Shown here piece after piece: positions 25,038 to 34,737 of a stretch of DNA of 64,000 nt; positions within the stretch are counted from its first letter, which is position 1; each line of letters opens with the position of its first letter. Below the pieces are notes generated by a model. It searched no databases. It was not told where the DNA came from and saw only the letters and a program-made list of their open reading frames with translations. The stretch is from Indioceanicola profundi (GTDB lineage Bacteria > Pseudomonadota > Alphaproteobacteria > Azospirillales > Azospirillaceae), in assembly GCF_003568845.1 (NCBI RefSeq), contig NZ_CP030127.1, forward strand, positions 248,001 through 312,000, read 5' to 3'. The translations under genes were made by a program, and so were the position numbers.

Positions 25038-25577
25038 TCAGCTCTGCCAGCAGCGCGACGGGCCGCTGTCCAGATGGACGAAGCCGGACTTCGGATAATA
25101 TCCGACGCCGCCGCAGTCGAGATGCTCGGCCGCCCGACGGATCTGCTCCAGGCTGCGCCCAGGCAGCCATAGATCCGCTGCCCGGCCCAGCGTGTGATAG
25201 CTGCGGGAGACGGCCCGGCCGCGACGCACCAGGCGCGCATTGGTCTTCTCGCTCCGGTAGCCGGATGTCACATGAAACGGGGCCGGGGTGTCCAGGCGGT
25301 GCTGGACCTGCCATAGGAAATCGAGCAGTTGCGGATCGACGTCGCACATCTCGCCTGTGTTCCGGTCGCGGAGCAGGTTGCTGACCTCGACCAGAGCTTC
25401 CGGAATATAGCGCCCGTCCGCCCAGTAGGTGGCGCGGAATGTCTCACCATCGGCCGTGGCCAGAAGGTGTAGCCGCCGCGGCTTGCGCGGCGGGACGAAC
25501 ACATCTGAACGGGCCTGGGCGGGTGCGACCAGAAGCATGGCGGCACTGGTCAGGATGAACTGACGACGGTGGAGCAT
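25038..25577 (-). CDS. DUF882/M15-type exported murein peptidase (YcbK-like)
   Basis: The 179-residue protein starts at MLHRRQFILT with AAGGA upstream. A Tat-like or Sec-like signal follows (HRRQFILTSAAMLLVAPAQA). The mature domain carries peptidase M15A zinc-binding elements: SYHTLGRAADLW gives a His and an Asp, and GFVHLD the second His. An upstream TSGYR motif is typical of the family. These periplasmic enzymes cut or trim peptidoglycan crosslinks. The gene is monocistronic and points away from the propeller kinase gene. The specific bond cut is not known. Confidence 0.86.
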   Translation of the reverse strand: MLHRRQFILTSAAMLLVAPAQARSDVFVPPRKPRRLHLLATADGETFRATYWADGRYIPEALVEVSNLLRDRNTGEMCDVDPQLLDFLWQVQHRLDTPAPFHVTSGYRSEKTNARLVRRGRAVSRSYHTLGRAADLWLPGRSLEQIRRAAEHLDCGGVGYYPKSGFVHLDSGPSRCWQS

Positions 25578-25867
25578 AGCTTCCTTGATCTGGTAGGTGG
25601 CAAGATCATGAAACCCCAATAGCTGGATCGGCCCGGCCGGGGATACCTCATCAAAGTGGGTCCGGCGGACTCAAAGGCAGCAGTTCTATCCGATCGGAAG
25701 GGCAGACCTGCGGGCCGGGCAGGGCGGAACCCGACATAAGCTGCTGAATAAACACTATTTTAACGATACTTACCCAAGTTCCCGGCCGAACAGGAGAGGG
25801 ACCGCCGAGGTCGCATGGTGGTCCGTTCCATCTCGGCGCGTGACTCCCGGGGTGGAAGGAACAGGCA

Positions 25868-28800
25868 GTGGTGGTACGGCAGCTCCTCATGCGCTCCGTG
25901 AATCGGCGGCCGTCGTCCGGCCTGGAGTCGGACCCGGCCCGCGCGCCGGTGCGAAGCGGACTGAACGCGCTGGCATCCGCAATTGCAGACTGCTTCCACG
26001 TTACTGCAAAGATCCGGCCTGTCCGGGCGGCCTTTCTGCTGGTAGCCGTCTCAATCCTGGGGAGCATGACCCCTGCCGCATCGGCGGAAGAAACGGCTGA
26101 TCCTTGGCAGCGCTTTGCCGCCGTCGTTTTCCATGACCTCACCACCAAGAACGGGCTTCCGCACGATACGGTAAGCGCCATGGCGGAGGACCGGGACGGG
26201 CTGATCTGGATCGGCACCTTTGGCGGGCTCGTCCGCTATGACGGTTATCGGTTGCAGAGCATGGAGGGGCGGGCAGGCAGCACCGGAGCCTTGCCGGACG
26301 CCTATGTCCGCAGTCTGCTGCCCTTGCAGGACGGCCGGATGCTGATCGGCACCAACGCCGGCGGGCTGGTCATCCACGATCCCGTGCACGACCGCTTCCA
26401 GCCCGTCCCGATCGGCCCCGGCGGGACCTCCCACGCCAAGATATTCGCGCTGGCTGCATCCCGTGGGGAAGCGGTCTGGATTGCCACCGAGCAGGGGCTG
26501 GACCGCATGGACGTCGCCAGCGGCGCGATCCGGCCGGTTCCATTGCAGTTCGCCGATGGCAGCGAACCCGAAAGCCGCCGCCTGTTCGCCGTGATGGAGG
26601 ACAGCAAGGGCAATCTGTGGATCGGCGGAAAGCTGGGGCTGGCGGTCCGCTGGGCCGGTTCGGCGGCATTCCACCGTCTCGAAGCCGCGGACCCTGAAGC
26701 CGCCACCGTCCTGGCGGGTGAGACCTGGGCGTTCCTGGAGGACTCCAAGGGCCGCATCTGGTTCGGCACCGGCGTGTCCGGCGCCGGCTACATCGATCCC
26801 GGCACCCGCCGCGCCCATACGCTGCCCGGCCTGTCGGAGCCGGGAGGACTGGCGAACCGGCGGACCATCCGCAGCATCCTGGAGGTCGCGCCGGACCGGT
26901 TCTGGTTCGGCACCGACGGGGCCGGCATCATCCTTGCCGACATGAATACCGGCTACACCGACCGGCTGGCGAACGATCCCGCCATCGCCACCAGCCTCAA
27001 CGGCGACGGCATACGCAGCCTGATCGCCGATCGGTCGGGCAATGTCTGGGTCGGCACCCACCGCGGCGTGGAGCGGCACGATCCCCTGGCGCGCACGGTG
27101 CGCAGCATTTTCGCATCCCCCAGCGCCGCGCGCGGCCTGAGCGTCGACGGGGTGATATCGACGCTGACCAGCCGGGACGGCCGCGTCTGGGCGGGGCTGG
27201 TGCTCGGGCGCATCGACGTGTTCGATCTGGCCGTCGGGCAGGTGCACCGGCTGGCCCTGCCGGAGCCGCAGGCGGGCCGCGATGTGCAGGCGCTGCTTCA
27301 GCTTCCCGATGGTCAGGTCCTCGCCGGCTCACGCGGCGTGGCCCGGATCGACCCCTTCAGCTTCGCCGTCACGCCTTCCGCCATCGCCTGCGTCGAGGAC
27401 AGGATCATCCTTTTCCTGGGGCTGGACGGCCAGGATATCCTGGTCGGCACCTATGACGGCCTGTTCCGCTACACCCCGGCATCGGGCGCCTGCACCTCTT
27501 ACCAGCATGACCCCGCCAATCCGGAAAGCCTGGCCGACAATCATGTCCGTGTCGCCTTGCGGCTGCCCGACGGCCGGCTGGTGGTTGGAACGGCCCGGGG
27601 AATCAGCATCGCGGAACCCGGAGCGTCCGTCTTCCGCAGCATCCGGCCGATGCAGGGGAACCCGCAGGCGCTGCCCCACGGCTATGTCACCAACATCAGC
27701 GTCGACTCTTCCGGACGTCTCTGGGTTGCCATGTCGGGCGGCGGCATCGCCACGACCACCCTGGACCAGCTGGCCGGGACGCCGAATTTCGAGGTGATCG
27801 ACCGGCGGCACGGGATGCCGCACAACAATGTGGATTCGCTGGTCCAGGATGCTGCGGGCCGCTTCTGGGCCGCGACGCCGACCAATCTGGTCGCCATCGA
27901 TCCCGGGACACGGGCCGTGCGCCGCCTGGGTGAGCGGGACGGGGTGACCGTGGACAGCTATTTTATCCGCGGAATGGGAACGGGGCCGAACGGCGAAATC
28001 CTGTTCGGCGGGCCCGGCGGACTGTCCATCATCGATCCGGACGCGCTGGAGCATACGGCGCCGAACCCGGCGCTGGCGATCACCGGCCTCAGCATCAACC
28101 AGACCTCCCTGCCGCCTGCCGCCGTTCCTGTTCATGGCGGCGTGCTGGAGCTTGCTCCGGCGGAACGCAGCCTCAAGGCGGATTTCGCCCTGCTGGATTA
28201 CAGGGCCCGGTCGGACCTGCGCTATTACCACAAGCTGGAGGGGTTCGACGCGGACTGGATCGAGGCGGCGCAGCTCCTGCCGTCCGCGACCTATACCAAC
28301 CTGCCGTCGGGCCGCTACGAGCTGCGGGTGCGGGCGGTGTCGGCGGCCAGCGGGCAGGAGAAGGGCGCCCTGTCGCTTCAGGTGCGGGTGGCGCCTTTCT
28401 GGTACGAGACCGACTGGTTCCGCATGCTTCTGGGTGTGGGCGGGTTCGGGTTCATCCTTCTGATCGTGCAGGCCCGGACGGCCATCCTGCGGCGGCGGCA
28501 TCAGGCCCTTGAACGCGTGGTCGCGGCCCGCACGCAGGATCTTGAGGAAACCAACCAGCGCTTGGCGGAGGCGAAGGAAGCCGCGGAAGCGGCGGCAAAT
28601 GCCAAGGCCGCCTTCCTGGCCAGCATGAGTCACGAAATCCGAACTCCGCTGAACGGGGTGATCGGCTTCAACAACCTTCTGCTTGAGAGCGATCTCGACC
28701 CGCAGCAACGAGCATGGTCCGAGGTGGTGCGGGATGCAAGCCGATCCCTGTTGACGGTGGTGAACGACGTTCTCGACCTGTCCCGCAGCGAGGCCGGGCA

Positions 28801-30106
28801 GCTCGAACTGGTGCTGGAGCCTTTTGCCCTTGCTGACTTCGTGCATGCCTCGGCGCGGATCGTGGCTGCGTCCGCGGCGGAGAAGGGGCTGTCACTGGAG
28901 GTGACGCTGGCCGACGGGCTACCCGCTTTTGTCCTGGGGGACATGCACCGGCTTCGTCAGGTGCTGTTAAACCTGCTCAACAATGCGGTGAAGTTCACGG
29001 AAACGGGTGGGATCACGGTCGCAGTATCCTCCCCCCAAACGCCGGGACAGGTCCGGGTCGCAGTCAGCGATACCGGCATCGGCGTGCCCGCGGACCGGCA
29101 GAACCGGCTGTTCCAGCGATTCAGTCAGGTTGATGCCACGCATGCCCGGAAATATGGCGGCACCGGTCTCGGGCTTGCGATCTGCAGGGCCATCGTGACC
29201 CGCATGGGCGGTACGATCGGGGTGGATTCCGCGGCGGGGCGCGGCAGCACCTTCTGGTTCGAGGTGCCTTTGCCGGAAACCGCCCCGGCGCAATCCTCTC
29301 CGACCCTTCCGGCCGGGCATGGGGCGGGGCGTCCCAGGCACATCCTCGTGGCGGAAGACTTGGCCGCGAACCAGCTCCTGGTCAGGACCATCCTGACCAG
29401 GGCCGGGCACACCGTCGATTTTGCGGAGGATGGGGCTGTGGCGGTGCGAAAGGTGCTGTCCGGCGACTACGACCTTGTGCTCATGGATGTGCAGATGCCC
29501 GAGATGGACGGGTTGGCGGCGACGCGCGCCATCCGGGCGCTGCCGGCCCCGGTCGGACGGGTGCCCATCCTGGCCCTGACCGCCAATGCCCTTCCGGAGG
29601 AGGTCGCCCTGTGTCGCGCCGCCGGCATGGACGGCTATCTGGGCAAGCCCATCGATCAGGCCGCCTTGCTGGCCGCCGTCGATGGCTGGAGTGTTGCTCA
29701 CGGAACCGGGCTGCCTGCCTATCCCAAAGGGGCGCAGCCTGGGGCGGTGCTGGACGGGACAGTCTGGTCGGGGCTGAGCCGGAGCCTCGGCCCACAGCTC
29801 CATTCCGAACTGCTGGAATCCGTCGTCGAAACCATTCCCAGGCACCTGGATGCGCTGTTGTTCACGCAGGACCGGACACTGATCCGACATGAGGCCCATG
29901 CGCTCCGCTCCGTCGCATCCAATTTCGGTCTTGCCGCCCTGGCGGAAGCTGCCGGAGGACTGGAGCGGGCGGCGGGCCTGGCAGAGGAGCCGCTCGGGAC
30001 CCGCTTGGAAGAGCTGCGGGCTGCGATGACGGCCACCTTGCGGGAGATACGCTCCCGCACCTCGGAGAAAGAGGCGCTGGAGCCTATCGTCCTGGATCAT
30101 TCCTGA
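25868..30106 (+). CDS. Hybrid sensor kinase with two-component propeller, receiver and HPt domains
   Basis: The 1412-residue protein probably starts at a GTG (25868) behind GGAAGGA; ATG at 25889 is an alternative. A hydrophobic export segment lies near residues 53-75. A periplasmic seven-bladed Reg_prop propeller spans residues ~80-760 (blades with [15 protein letters not shown]-like motifs), followed by a Y_Y_Y domain (~770-850). A membrane helix lies near 855-875. The cytoplasmic part has HisKA with H922 ([10 protein letters not shown]) and HATPase ([17 protein letters not shown]). A receiver follows with D1207 ([13 protein letters not shown]), and an HPt domain with H1344 (AHALRS). It is a complete phosphorelay, likely sensing a carbohydrate or envelope cue. 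No regulator gene is adjacent. Confidence 0.92.
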   Translation: MVVRQLLMRSVNRRPSSGLESDPARAPVRSGLNALASAIADCFHVTAKIRPVRAAFLLVAVSILGSMTPAASAEETADPWQRFAAVVFHDLTTKNGLPHDTVSAMAEDRDGLIWIGTFGGLVRYDGYRLQSMEGRAGSTGALPDAYVRSLLPLQDGRMLIGTNAGGLVIHDPVHDRFQPVPIGPGGTSHAKIFALAASRGEAVWIATEQGLDRMDVASGAIRPVPLQFADGSEPESRRLFAVMEDSKGNLWIGGKLGLAVRWAGSAAFHRLEAADPEAATVLAGETWAFLEDSKGRIWFGTGVSGAGYIDPGTRRAHTLPGLSEPGGLANRRTIRSILEVAPDRFWFGTDGAGIILADMNTGYTDRLANDPAIATSLNGDGIRSLIADRSGNVWVGTHRGVERHDPLARTVRSIFASPSAARGLSVDGVISTLTSRDGRVWAGLVLGRIDVFDLAVGQVHRLALPEPQAGRDVQALLQLPDGQVLAGSRGVARIDPFSFAVTPSAIACVEDRIILFLGLDGQDILVGTYDGLFRYTPASGACTSYQHDPANPESLADNHVRVALRLPDGRLVVGTARGISIAEPGASVFRSIRPMQGNPQALPHGYVTNISVDSSGRLWVAMSGGGIATTTLDQLAGTPNFEVIDRRHGMPHNNVDSLVQDAAGRFWAATPTNLVAIDPGTRAVRRLGERDGVTVDSYFIRGMGTGPNGEILFGGPGGLSIIDPDALEHTAPNPALAITGLSINQTSLPPAAVPVHGGVLELAPAERSLKADFALLDYRARSDLRYYHKLEGFDADWIEAAQLLPSATYTNLPSGRYELRVRAVSAASGQEKGALSLQVRVAPFWYETDWFRMLLGVGGFGFILLIVQARTAILRRRHQALERVVAARTQDLEETNQRLAEAKEAAEAAANAKAAFLASMSHEIRTPLNGVIGFNNLLLESDLDPQQRAWSEVVRDASRSLLTVVNDVLDLSRSEAGQLELVLEPFALADFVHASARIVAASAAEKGLSLEVTLADGLPAFVLGDMHRLRQVLLNLLNNAVKFTETGGITVAVSSPQTPGQVRVAVSDTGIGVPADRQNRLFQRFSQVDATHARKYGGTGLGLAICRAIVTRMGGTIGVDSAAGRGSTFWFEVPLPETAPAQSSPTLPAGHGAGRPRHILVAEDLAANQLLVRTILTRAGHTVDFAEDGAVAVRKVLSGDYDLVLMDVQMPEMDGLAATRAIRALPAPVGRVPILALTANALPEEVALCRAAGMDGYLGKPIDQAALLAAVDGWSVAHGTGLPAYPKGAQPGAVLDGTVWSGLSRSLGPQLHSELLESVVETIPRHLDALLFTQDRTLIRHEAHALRSVASNFGLAALAEAAGGLERAAGLAEEPLGTRLEELRAAMTATLREIRSRTSEKEALEPIVLDHS

Positions 30107-30706
30107 ACCCGCGGTGCTGCTGCCCGGCGGGCGGCGCAAGCGCCATCCGCTGGAACCGAGGTCGAACTGCTGCCGGGCACGTAGCGAAGAAGGGCAGGAG
30201 CGGACGGCAAAGGAGACGGCCGGCCTTGGCCGGTCCGCCTTGCGCGCGTTCAGCCGGGGTGCCTCCCGGCGCCCGGCATCTGCATGGTAGCTGGGACAGA
30301 GACCGTCAGCGGCTTGGCTATTCGGGAACGGATGCGGGAATCTCACCGCCAATGCGCCGTGACTCCCCGGCAGTGTGCTGTCCTACGGGGCTGTTGTGCA
30401 GGCTGTCCGCGGTGGTGAAACCCGGCGCGCGGCGCGCCTGACTGACCAGTGCACAGGCGCTGGCCCGGAATCCTTGCATGGTGGCCGCATAGCGGCGTGT
30501 GCTATCGTCCATTCGTCGCTGCTCCCGAGCGCCTTCGAAGCCGACCCGGCTTCTTCAACTCTGCTTCTCAACATTCAGCCCCCCTCTGCTGTCACGGAAC
30601 TGCAATCGCAGGCTTTCAGCCCGTTGGCGGGAAGCATCGCCACCGCGATTGGAACCGCCAGTCCGCCGCTGCCGAGGGACCGCACGGTCGACGTCGGATC
30701 ATCTGC
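30107..30706. other. Intergenic stretch between hybrid kinase and amine oxidase
   Basis: About 600 bp lie between the 3' ends of two convergent genes. Several short open frames exist on both strands, but none shows a recognisable domain, a good ribosome-binding site or a signal peptide. I see no RNA gene or clear terminator. Confidence 0.5.
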
Positions 30707-31936
30707 CTAGGCTGCCTTGAAGCCGCGTAAAGCCCGGAGGGCCTGCCGTCCCGCGGCGCGTCCGCTCAGATAGGCGCCGTGGGCGGTGGAGTAGGATTCC
30801 GCCGAGCAGGCCTCGCCCGCGAAGAACAGGCGGTCCTCCACCGGGCTGGCAAGGTCCGACCGGGCTGCGGCGGCGCCGGGTACGGCATAGGAATAGGACC
30901 CGCGGGCCAGTGGATCGGCGCCCCAGAACCAATGCGCCCGCTGGACAAGGCGGCTGACGATATCCTGGCCCAATAGCCCGCGCAGCTCATTCAGGGCGAA
31001 GGACGCCATGGCGGCCGACCCCTGCCGTTCCAACTCCGCGGCAAGATTGCCGCCGAAGAAACATTCGACCAGAGGCCGTCCGCTTGGGCGGATCTGGTAG
31101 TTTCCCGTATCCGCCCGCTGGATCGAGCCGAGAAGATGGTGATCTGCGGGCAGGTCGTCGGCTGGACCGCGGATGGCGAAATACAGCTTGTCGGCAAGAC
31201 CCAACGGCAGGGCGGCGGCGGCGTCCCGCTTGCCGGGCAGTGCCGGCAGGAACTGCAGCTCCCCTTCGGCCAAGGCCGGCGTCGGCACGGCGACGATCGC
31301 GGCCTTGCAGGCCAGCCCGCCCTGGCCGGTCTCCACCCTGATGCGCCGGCTGCGGTGGTCGATGCGCGTGACCCTGGTGGAAAGCGCGACGGGGACCCTT
31401 CCACCATATTGAGCGATGGCATGGCCGTACCCGTGCGAGACACGCCAGTTCCGGCCGGTGTCCGCATAGCGCGCCGTATCCTCGGCCGAGATCAGGGTCG
31501 GATCGGCGCCGCTGATGTAGGAGGTCACCGCCGCCAGCAATGGATTCCAGCGGCCGCCCGGTTCCAGCGCATCGGCCACGGGCCGATCCGGCGTCTCCGC
31601 GCCGATCCGGTCCAGCCGGTCGTAGAAGCCGGCCCGGGCGGCGTTCCAGTCAGCCTGGTCGCTGCCGCCGACCTTGCCCCAGTCGGGCTCCGTCCGGTCG
31701 ATACCGCACCCCATGACTTTGGCGATCCGGGTCAACGGATTGCGGTCGGCCGAGTGCAGCCAGCCGCAGCCAAGGTCGATCGGCAGTCCAGGCTCCGGCT
31801 CCACCGTCCAGGCGCGTCCGCCGACCCGGTCGCGGGCCTCCAGCACCAGTACATCCACGCCCGCCCGGGCCAGCAGGCGTCCGGCGGCCAGGCCCGCGGC
31901 ACCGGCGCCGATCACGATCACGTCGCGTTCGCTCAT
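30707..31936 (-). CDS. FAD-dependent amine oxidase-like oxidoreductase
   Basis: The 409-residue flavoprotein begins with the Rossmann FAD motif VIVIGAGAAGLAAGRLLARAG, then GGRAW in ARDRVGGRAWT. It ends with the C-terminal FAD motif LFFAGEACSAESYSTAHGAY. This layout is that of flavin monoamine oxidases and related enzymes that oxidise primary or secondary amines to imines with O2. No signal peptide is evident. It is transcribed away from the phosphate-type TonB receptor gene, and the 252-bp gap must hold both promoters. The substrate amine is unknown. Confidence 0.88.
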   Translation of the reverse strand: MSERDVIVIGAGAAGLAAGRLLARAGVDVLVLEARDRVGGRAWTVEPEPGLPIDLGCGWLHSADRNPLTRIAKVMGCGIDRTEPDWGKVGGSDQADWNAARAGFYDRLDRIGAETPDRPVADALEPGGRWNPLLAAVTSYISGADPTLISAEDTARYADTGRNWRVSHGYGHAIAQYGGRVPVALSTRVTRIDHRSRRIRVETGQGGLACKAAIVAVPTPALAEGELQFLPALPGKRDAAAALPLGLADKLYFAIRGPADDLPADHHLLGSIQRADTGNYQIRPSGRPLVECFFGGNLAAELERQGSAAMASFALNELRGLLGQDIVSRLVQRAHWFWGADPLARGSYSYAVPGAAAARSDLASPVEDRLFFAGEACSAESYSTAHGAYLSGRAAGRQALRALRGFKAA

Positions 31937-32188
31937 CTACCCGCTCTGTCCTGTCAGCCGGCATATGTGCCCTCGCGCACGGCATGGCCGCTCCAACTGG
32001 ATGGCTGGGCGTCGGTTCCCCGATGGTCGGGATGTCTGTTGCTGATTTGCATACATCCGGCCCCCCCTTCGGCGCAGACGAAAAGGTTCATACGACCGTC
32101 AACAGCCCGCAACGTTTCTGGGCGAAGGGTCCCCGCACTCATCCGGGCGCCGCATGGCGTCCCCAATCAGAATGCTCGGGAGCCCTCC

Positions 32189-34615
32189 ATGGTCCGTTCG
32201 ACCAGTCTCAAGGTCGCTTTGATGTTCAGCGCCGCTGTTGTTGCCCTGCCTTCCGCGGAAGCGCGCGCTCAGCAGCTTGAGGAGATCATCGTCACGGCGC
32301 AGAAGCGCGAGCAGGCGGCCGCCGATGTGCCGATCGCCCTCAGCGCCTATTCGGGCGAGTTCCTGGAGACCCTGGGCCTGCGCGAGCTGGATGAGGTGTC
32401 GGAGTTCGTGCCGGGCCTTCAGGTCCAGTTGCAGAGCCCGAACAATCCGGGTCTGGTCGTCCGCGGCATCACGTCGGACAGCGGCGCGGCCAACCAGGAG
32501 GCGCGGGTCTCCGTCTTTATCGATGGCGTGCCGGCCAGCCGCGCCCGTGGAGCCATCTCGGAGCTGTTCGATATCGAGCGGGTCGAGGTGCTGAAGGGGC
32601 CGCAGGGCACGCTGTTCGGCCGCGGCGCGCAGATCGGCGCAGTCAGCATCGTTACCCGCAAGCCCTCCGTTGATCAGGTCGAGGGTGGTGTTCGCATCGG
32701 GATCGGCAATTACGAAGCCCGCGAGTTCGAAGCGGCGTTCAACGCTCCGGTCACGGACAACAGCGCAATCCGCATCGCTGCGGTCCATCGTGAGCGCAAC
32801 GGCTATATCGACAATATCCTGGGCGACGAGGCTCTGAACGGCGTGCAGGTCGACGCCGTGCGCGGCTCCTTCCTTCTGACGTCGGGCGACCGGTTCGACC
32901 TGACGGCCACCGTGAACTATCAGGAGGACGACTATACCGGCACCTCCTTCAAGTCCCGGCTCGTCCCTCCGCCCATCGCCGGCGGCAGCACCAGCCCGTA
33001 CGAGGCGGCCGCGCTGACGCGCGGCGACAATCTTGGTGTCGACCGCGAACTCTTCAACGCCACGCTTCAGGCTGAGTACGAAGTATCGGACAGCATCTCC
33101 CTGACCTCCATCACCGGGTATCGTGAATTCGATGCCTATGAGGAATTCGATGCGGACGGAACCTTCGGCTATCTGCTGGAATTCGGCGAAGATGCCCATG
33201 GCGAGCAGTGGAGCCAGGAACTGCGCGCCAACTTCGATGCGGGCGGCAGCTTCCAGGGCTTCGTGGGCGGCAGCTTCTTCCATGAGAAGGGCTACCAGCG
33301 GGTTCCCTTCTCCTCGGATGAGCGGCTGTTCTCCGGCCTGTTCCTGGAGCAGATCCGGCCGACCCTGGCGCCGGGCATCGAGCAGATTCGCGCAGGGCTG
33401 AACGCCAATCCCGCCGCCGCCCCGCTTGCCGGACTTCTGCCCGCCTTCCCGGCCTTCCAGAACCCGTTCGCCCCGACGACCCCTGCCAACAGCCTGGCCT
33501 TCTTCAACCAGCTCAAGACCTTCCTGGCAGCCGCCCGTGGGGCTGGCGCCGCAGCCTTCCTGCCGGCCAGCTTCACGGGTCTGGTGGATAATCTGCCGAC
33601 GACTCTGCAGCCGCTGGCCTTCGGCGAATTCACGAATTTCGGCGAGACGACGGCCTGGGAGGCCTTTGCCGACGGCACCTGGCACCTGACGCCCGAACTG
33701 TCTTTGACCGCAGGCGTCCGCTACACCTATGAGGAGATGGAGACCACATACGAGCAGGGCGTGGCGCAGCCGGGACTGCTGGCCATCGCGTTCCCGCCGC
33801 TCGCGGGCAATTCGCTCTCCGAGGATTTCCATTCCTGGGTCGGGCGCGCGGTCGCCAGCTATCAGCCCACCGACAGCAGCCTCTTCTATGCCAGCGTTTC
33901 CAAGGGACGCCGTCCTGCGGTGGTCGAGGTGACGGCCAGCGCCGCCACGACCGGCGTGCTGGATGCGGAGACGGTGTGGAGCTATGAGGCGGGCGGCAAG
34001 ATCTCGACGCTCGGCGACATGCTGCAGCTTGAAGGCGCGGTGTTCTATTACGACTACGATAATTTCCAGACCTCCGTCGCCAACCCGGAGGGCACCAACC
34101 CGCCCTTCATCAATGTCGATGCCGGCAAGGCGTCTGCGCTCGGCTTCGAGGGGTCATTCGTCGCCAGCCCGACCGAGTGGCTCGACCTGTTCGGCAACTA
34201 CGCCTACATCGACGCGGAGTTCGACGACACGGACAGCGACGGCAATCCGCAGGAGCGGGCCGGAAATACCTTCCGCCTGACACCGAAGCATTCTTTCGCC
34301 CTCGGCATCCGTGGGTCGGTGCAGATCGCCGACGGGCTGAACGCCTTCGTCACCCCGACCTATAATTGGCGGTCGCGGGTCTATTTCGACGACAACAATA
34401 CGCCGGGGATTGAGCAGGGGGCGTATGGCCTGCTGAACCTTCGCCTCGGCATCGAAGCGCCGGACGGCAACTGGTCGGTCACGGCCTTCGCCAGCAACCT
34501 GCTCGACAAGGAATACCTGATCGACGCGGGCAACACCGGCGAGTCCTTCGGCTTCCCGACCTATGTGGCCGGCGCTCCCCGCTTCTATGGTCTGGAAGCC
34601 AGCATCCGCTTCTGA
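32189..34615 (+). CDS. TonB-dependent receptor beside phoD
   Basis: The 808-residue receptor starts at MVRSTSLKVAL; the frame is open ~1 kb further upstream but without homology. A signal peptide ends near SAEARAQQ, and the TonB-box-like EEIIVTAQKREQ follows at once. The plug contains RVEVLKGPQGTLFGRGAQIG, and the barrel ends in SIRF. The sequence belongs to the large receptor group often used for organic nutrients, not the classical siderophore subgroup. The next gene, 122 bp downstream, is a Tat-exported PhoD phosphatase. This suggests import of a phosphorylated or organophosphate substrate, but the ligand is not shown. Confidence 0.9.
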   Translation: MVRSTSLKVALMFSAAVVALPSAEARAQQLEEIIVTAQKREQAAADVPIALSAYSGEFLETLGLRELDEVSEFVPGLQVQLQSPNNPGLVVRGITSDSGAANQEARVSVFIDGVPASRARGAISELFDIERVEVLKGPQGTLFGRGAQIGAVSIVTRKPSVDQVEGGVRIGIGNYEAREFEAAFNAPVTDNSAIRIAAVHRERNGYIDNILGDEALNGVQVDAVRGSFLLTSGDRFDLTATVNYQEDDYTGTSFKSRLVPPPIAGGSTSPYEAAALTRGDNLGVDRELFNATLQAEYEVSDSISLTSITGYREFDAYEEFDADGTFGYLLEFGEDAHGEQWSQELRANFDAGGSFQGFVGGSFFHEKGYQRVPFSSDERLFSGLFLEQIRPTLAPGIEQIRAGLNANPAAAPLAGLLPAFPAFQNPFAPTTPANSLAFFNQLKTFLAAARGAGAAAFLPASFTGLVDNLPTTLQPLAFGEFTNFGETTAWEAFADGTWHLTPELSLTAGVRYTYEEMETTYEQGVAQPGLLAIAFPPLAGNSLSEDFHSWVGRAVASYQPTDSSLFYASVSKGRRPAVVEVTASAATTGVLDAETVWSYEAGGKISTLGDMLQLEGAVFYYDYDNFQTSVANPEGTNPPFINVDAGKASALGFEGSFVASPTEWLDLFGNYAYIDAEFDDTDSDGNPQERAGNTFRLTPKHSFALGIRGSVQIADGLNAFVTPTYNWRSRVYFDDNNTPGIEQGAYGLLNLRLGIEAPDGNWSVTAFASNLLDKEYLIDAGNTGESFGFPTYVAGAPRFYGLEASIRF

Positions 34616-34638
34616 TCGGCCAATCCTGCATTCCCTAT

Positions 34639-34690
34639 CCCGGCGGCCACGGTGCGCAGGCGCTGTGGCCGCCGGGTTGGATCGCTTTTT
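34639..34690 (+). terminator. Rho-independent terminator after the TonB receptor
   Basis: A perfect 12-bp stem (34639-34650 with 34665-34676) around a 14-nt loop is followed, after nine bases, by TTTTT at 34686-34690. The phoD gene begins 47 bp further on. It probably separates or attenuates the two genes. Confidence 0.7.
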
Positions 34691-34737
34691 CCAAAGCCGG
34701 TCCAGCCCGGCAATGCCCGTCCTCAGGAAACCAGTTC

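Noticed and set aside
31136-32188. N-terminal extension of the PhoD-linked TonB receptor
   Set aside because: No homology, antisense to the amine oxidase; the signal peptide and TonB box begin at 32189.
31937-32188. Pho box upstream of the TonB receptor
   Set aside because: Only weak half-sites (CTGTC, TTCAT) with wrong spacing; not convincing.
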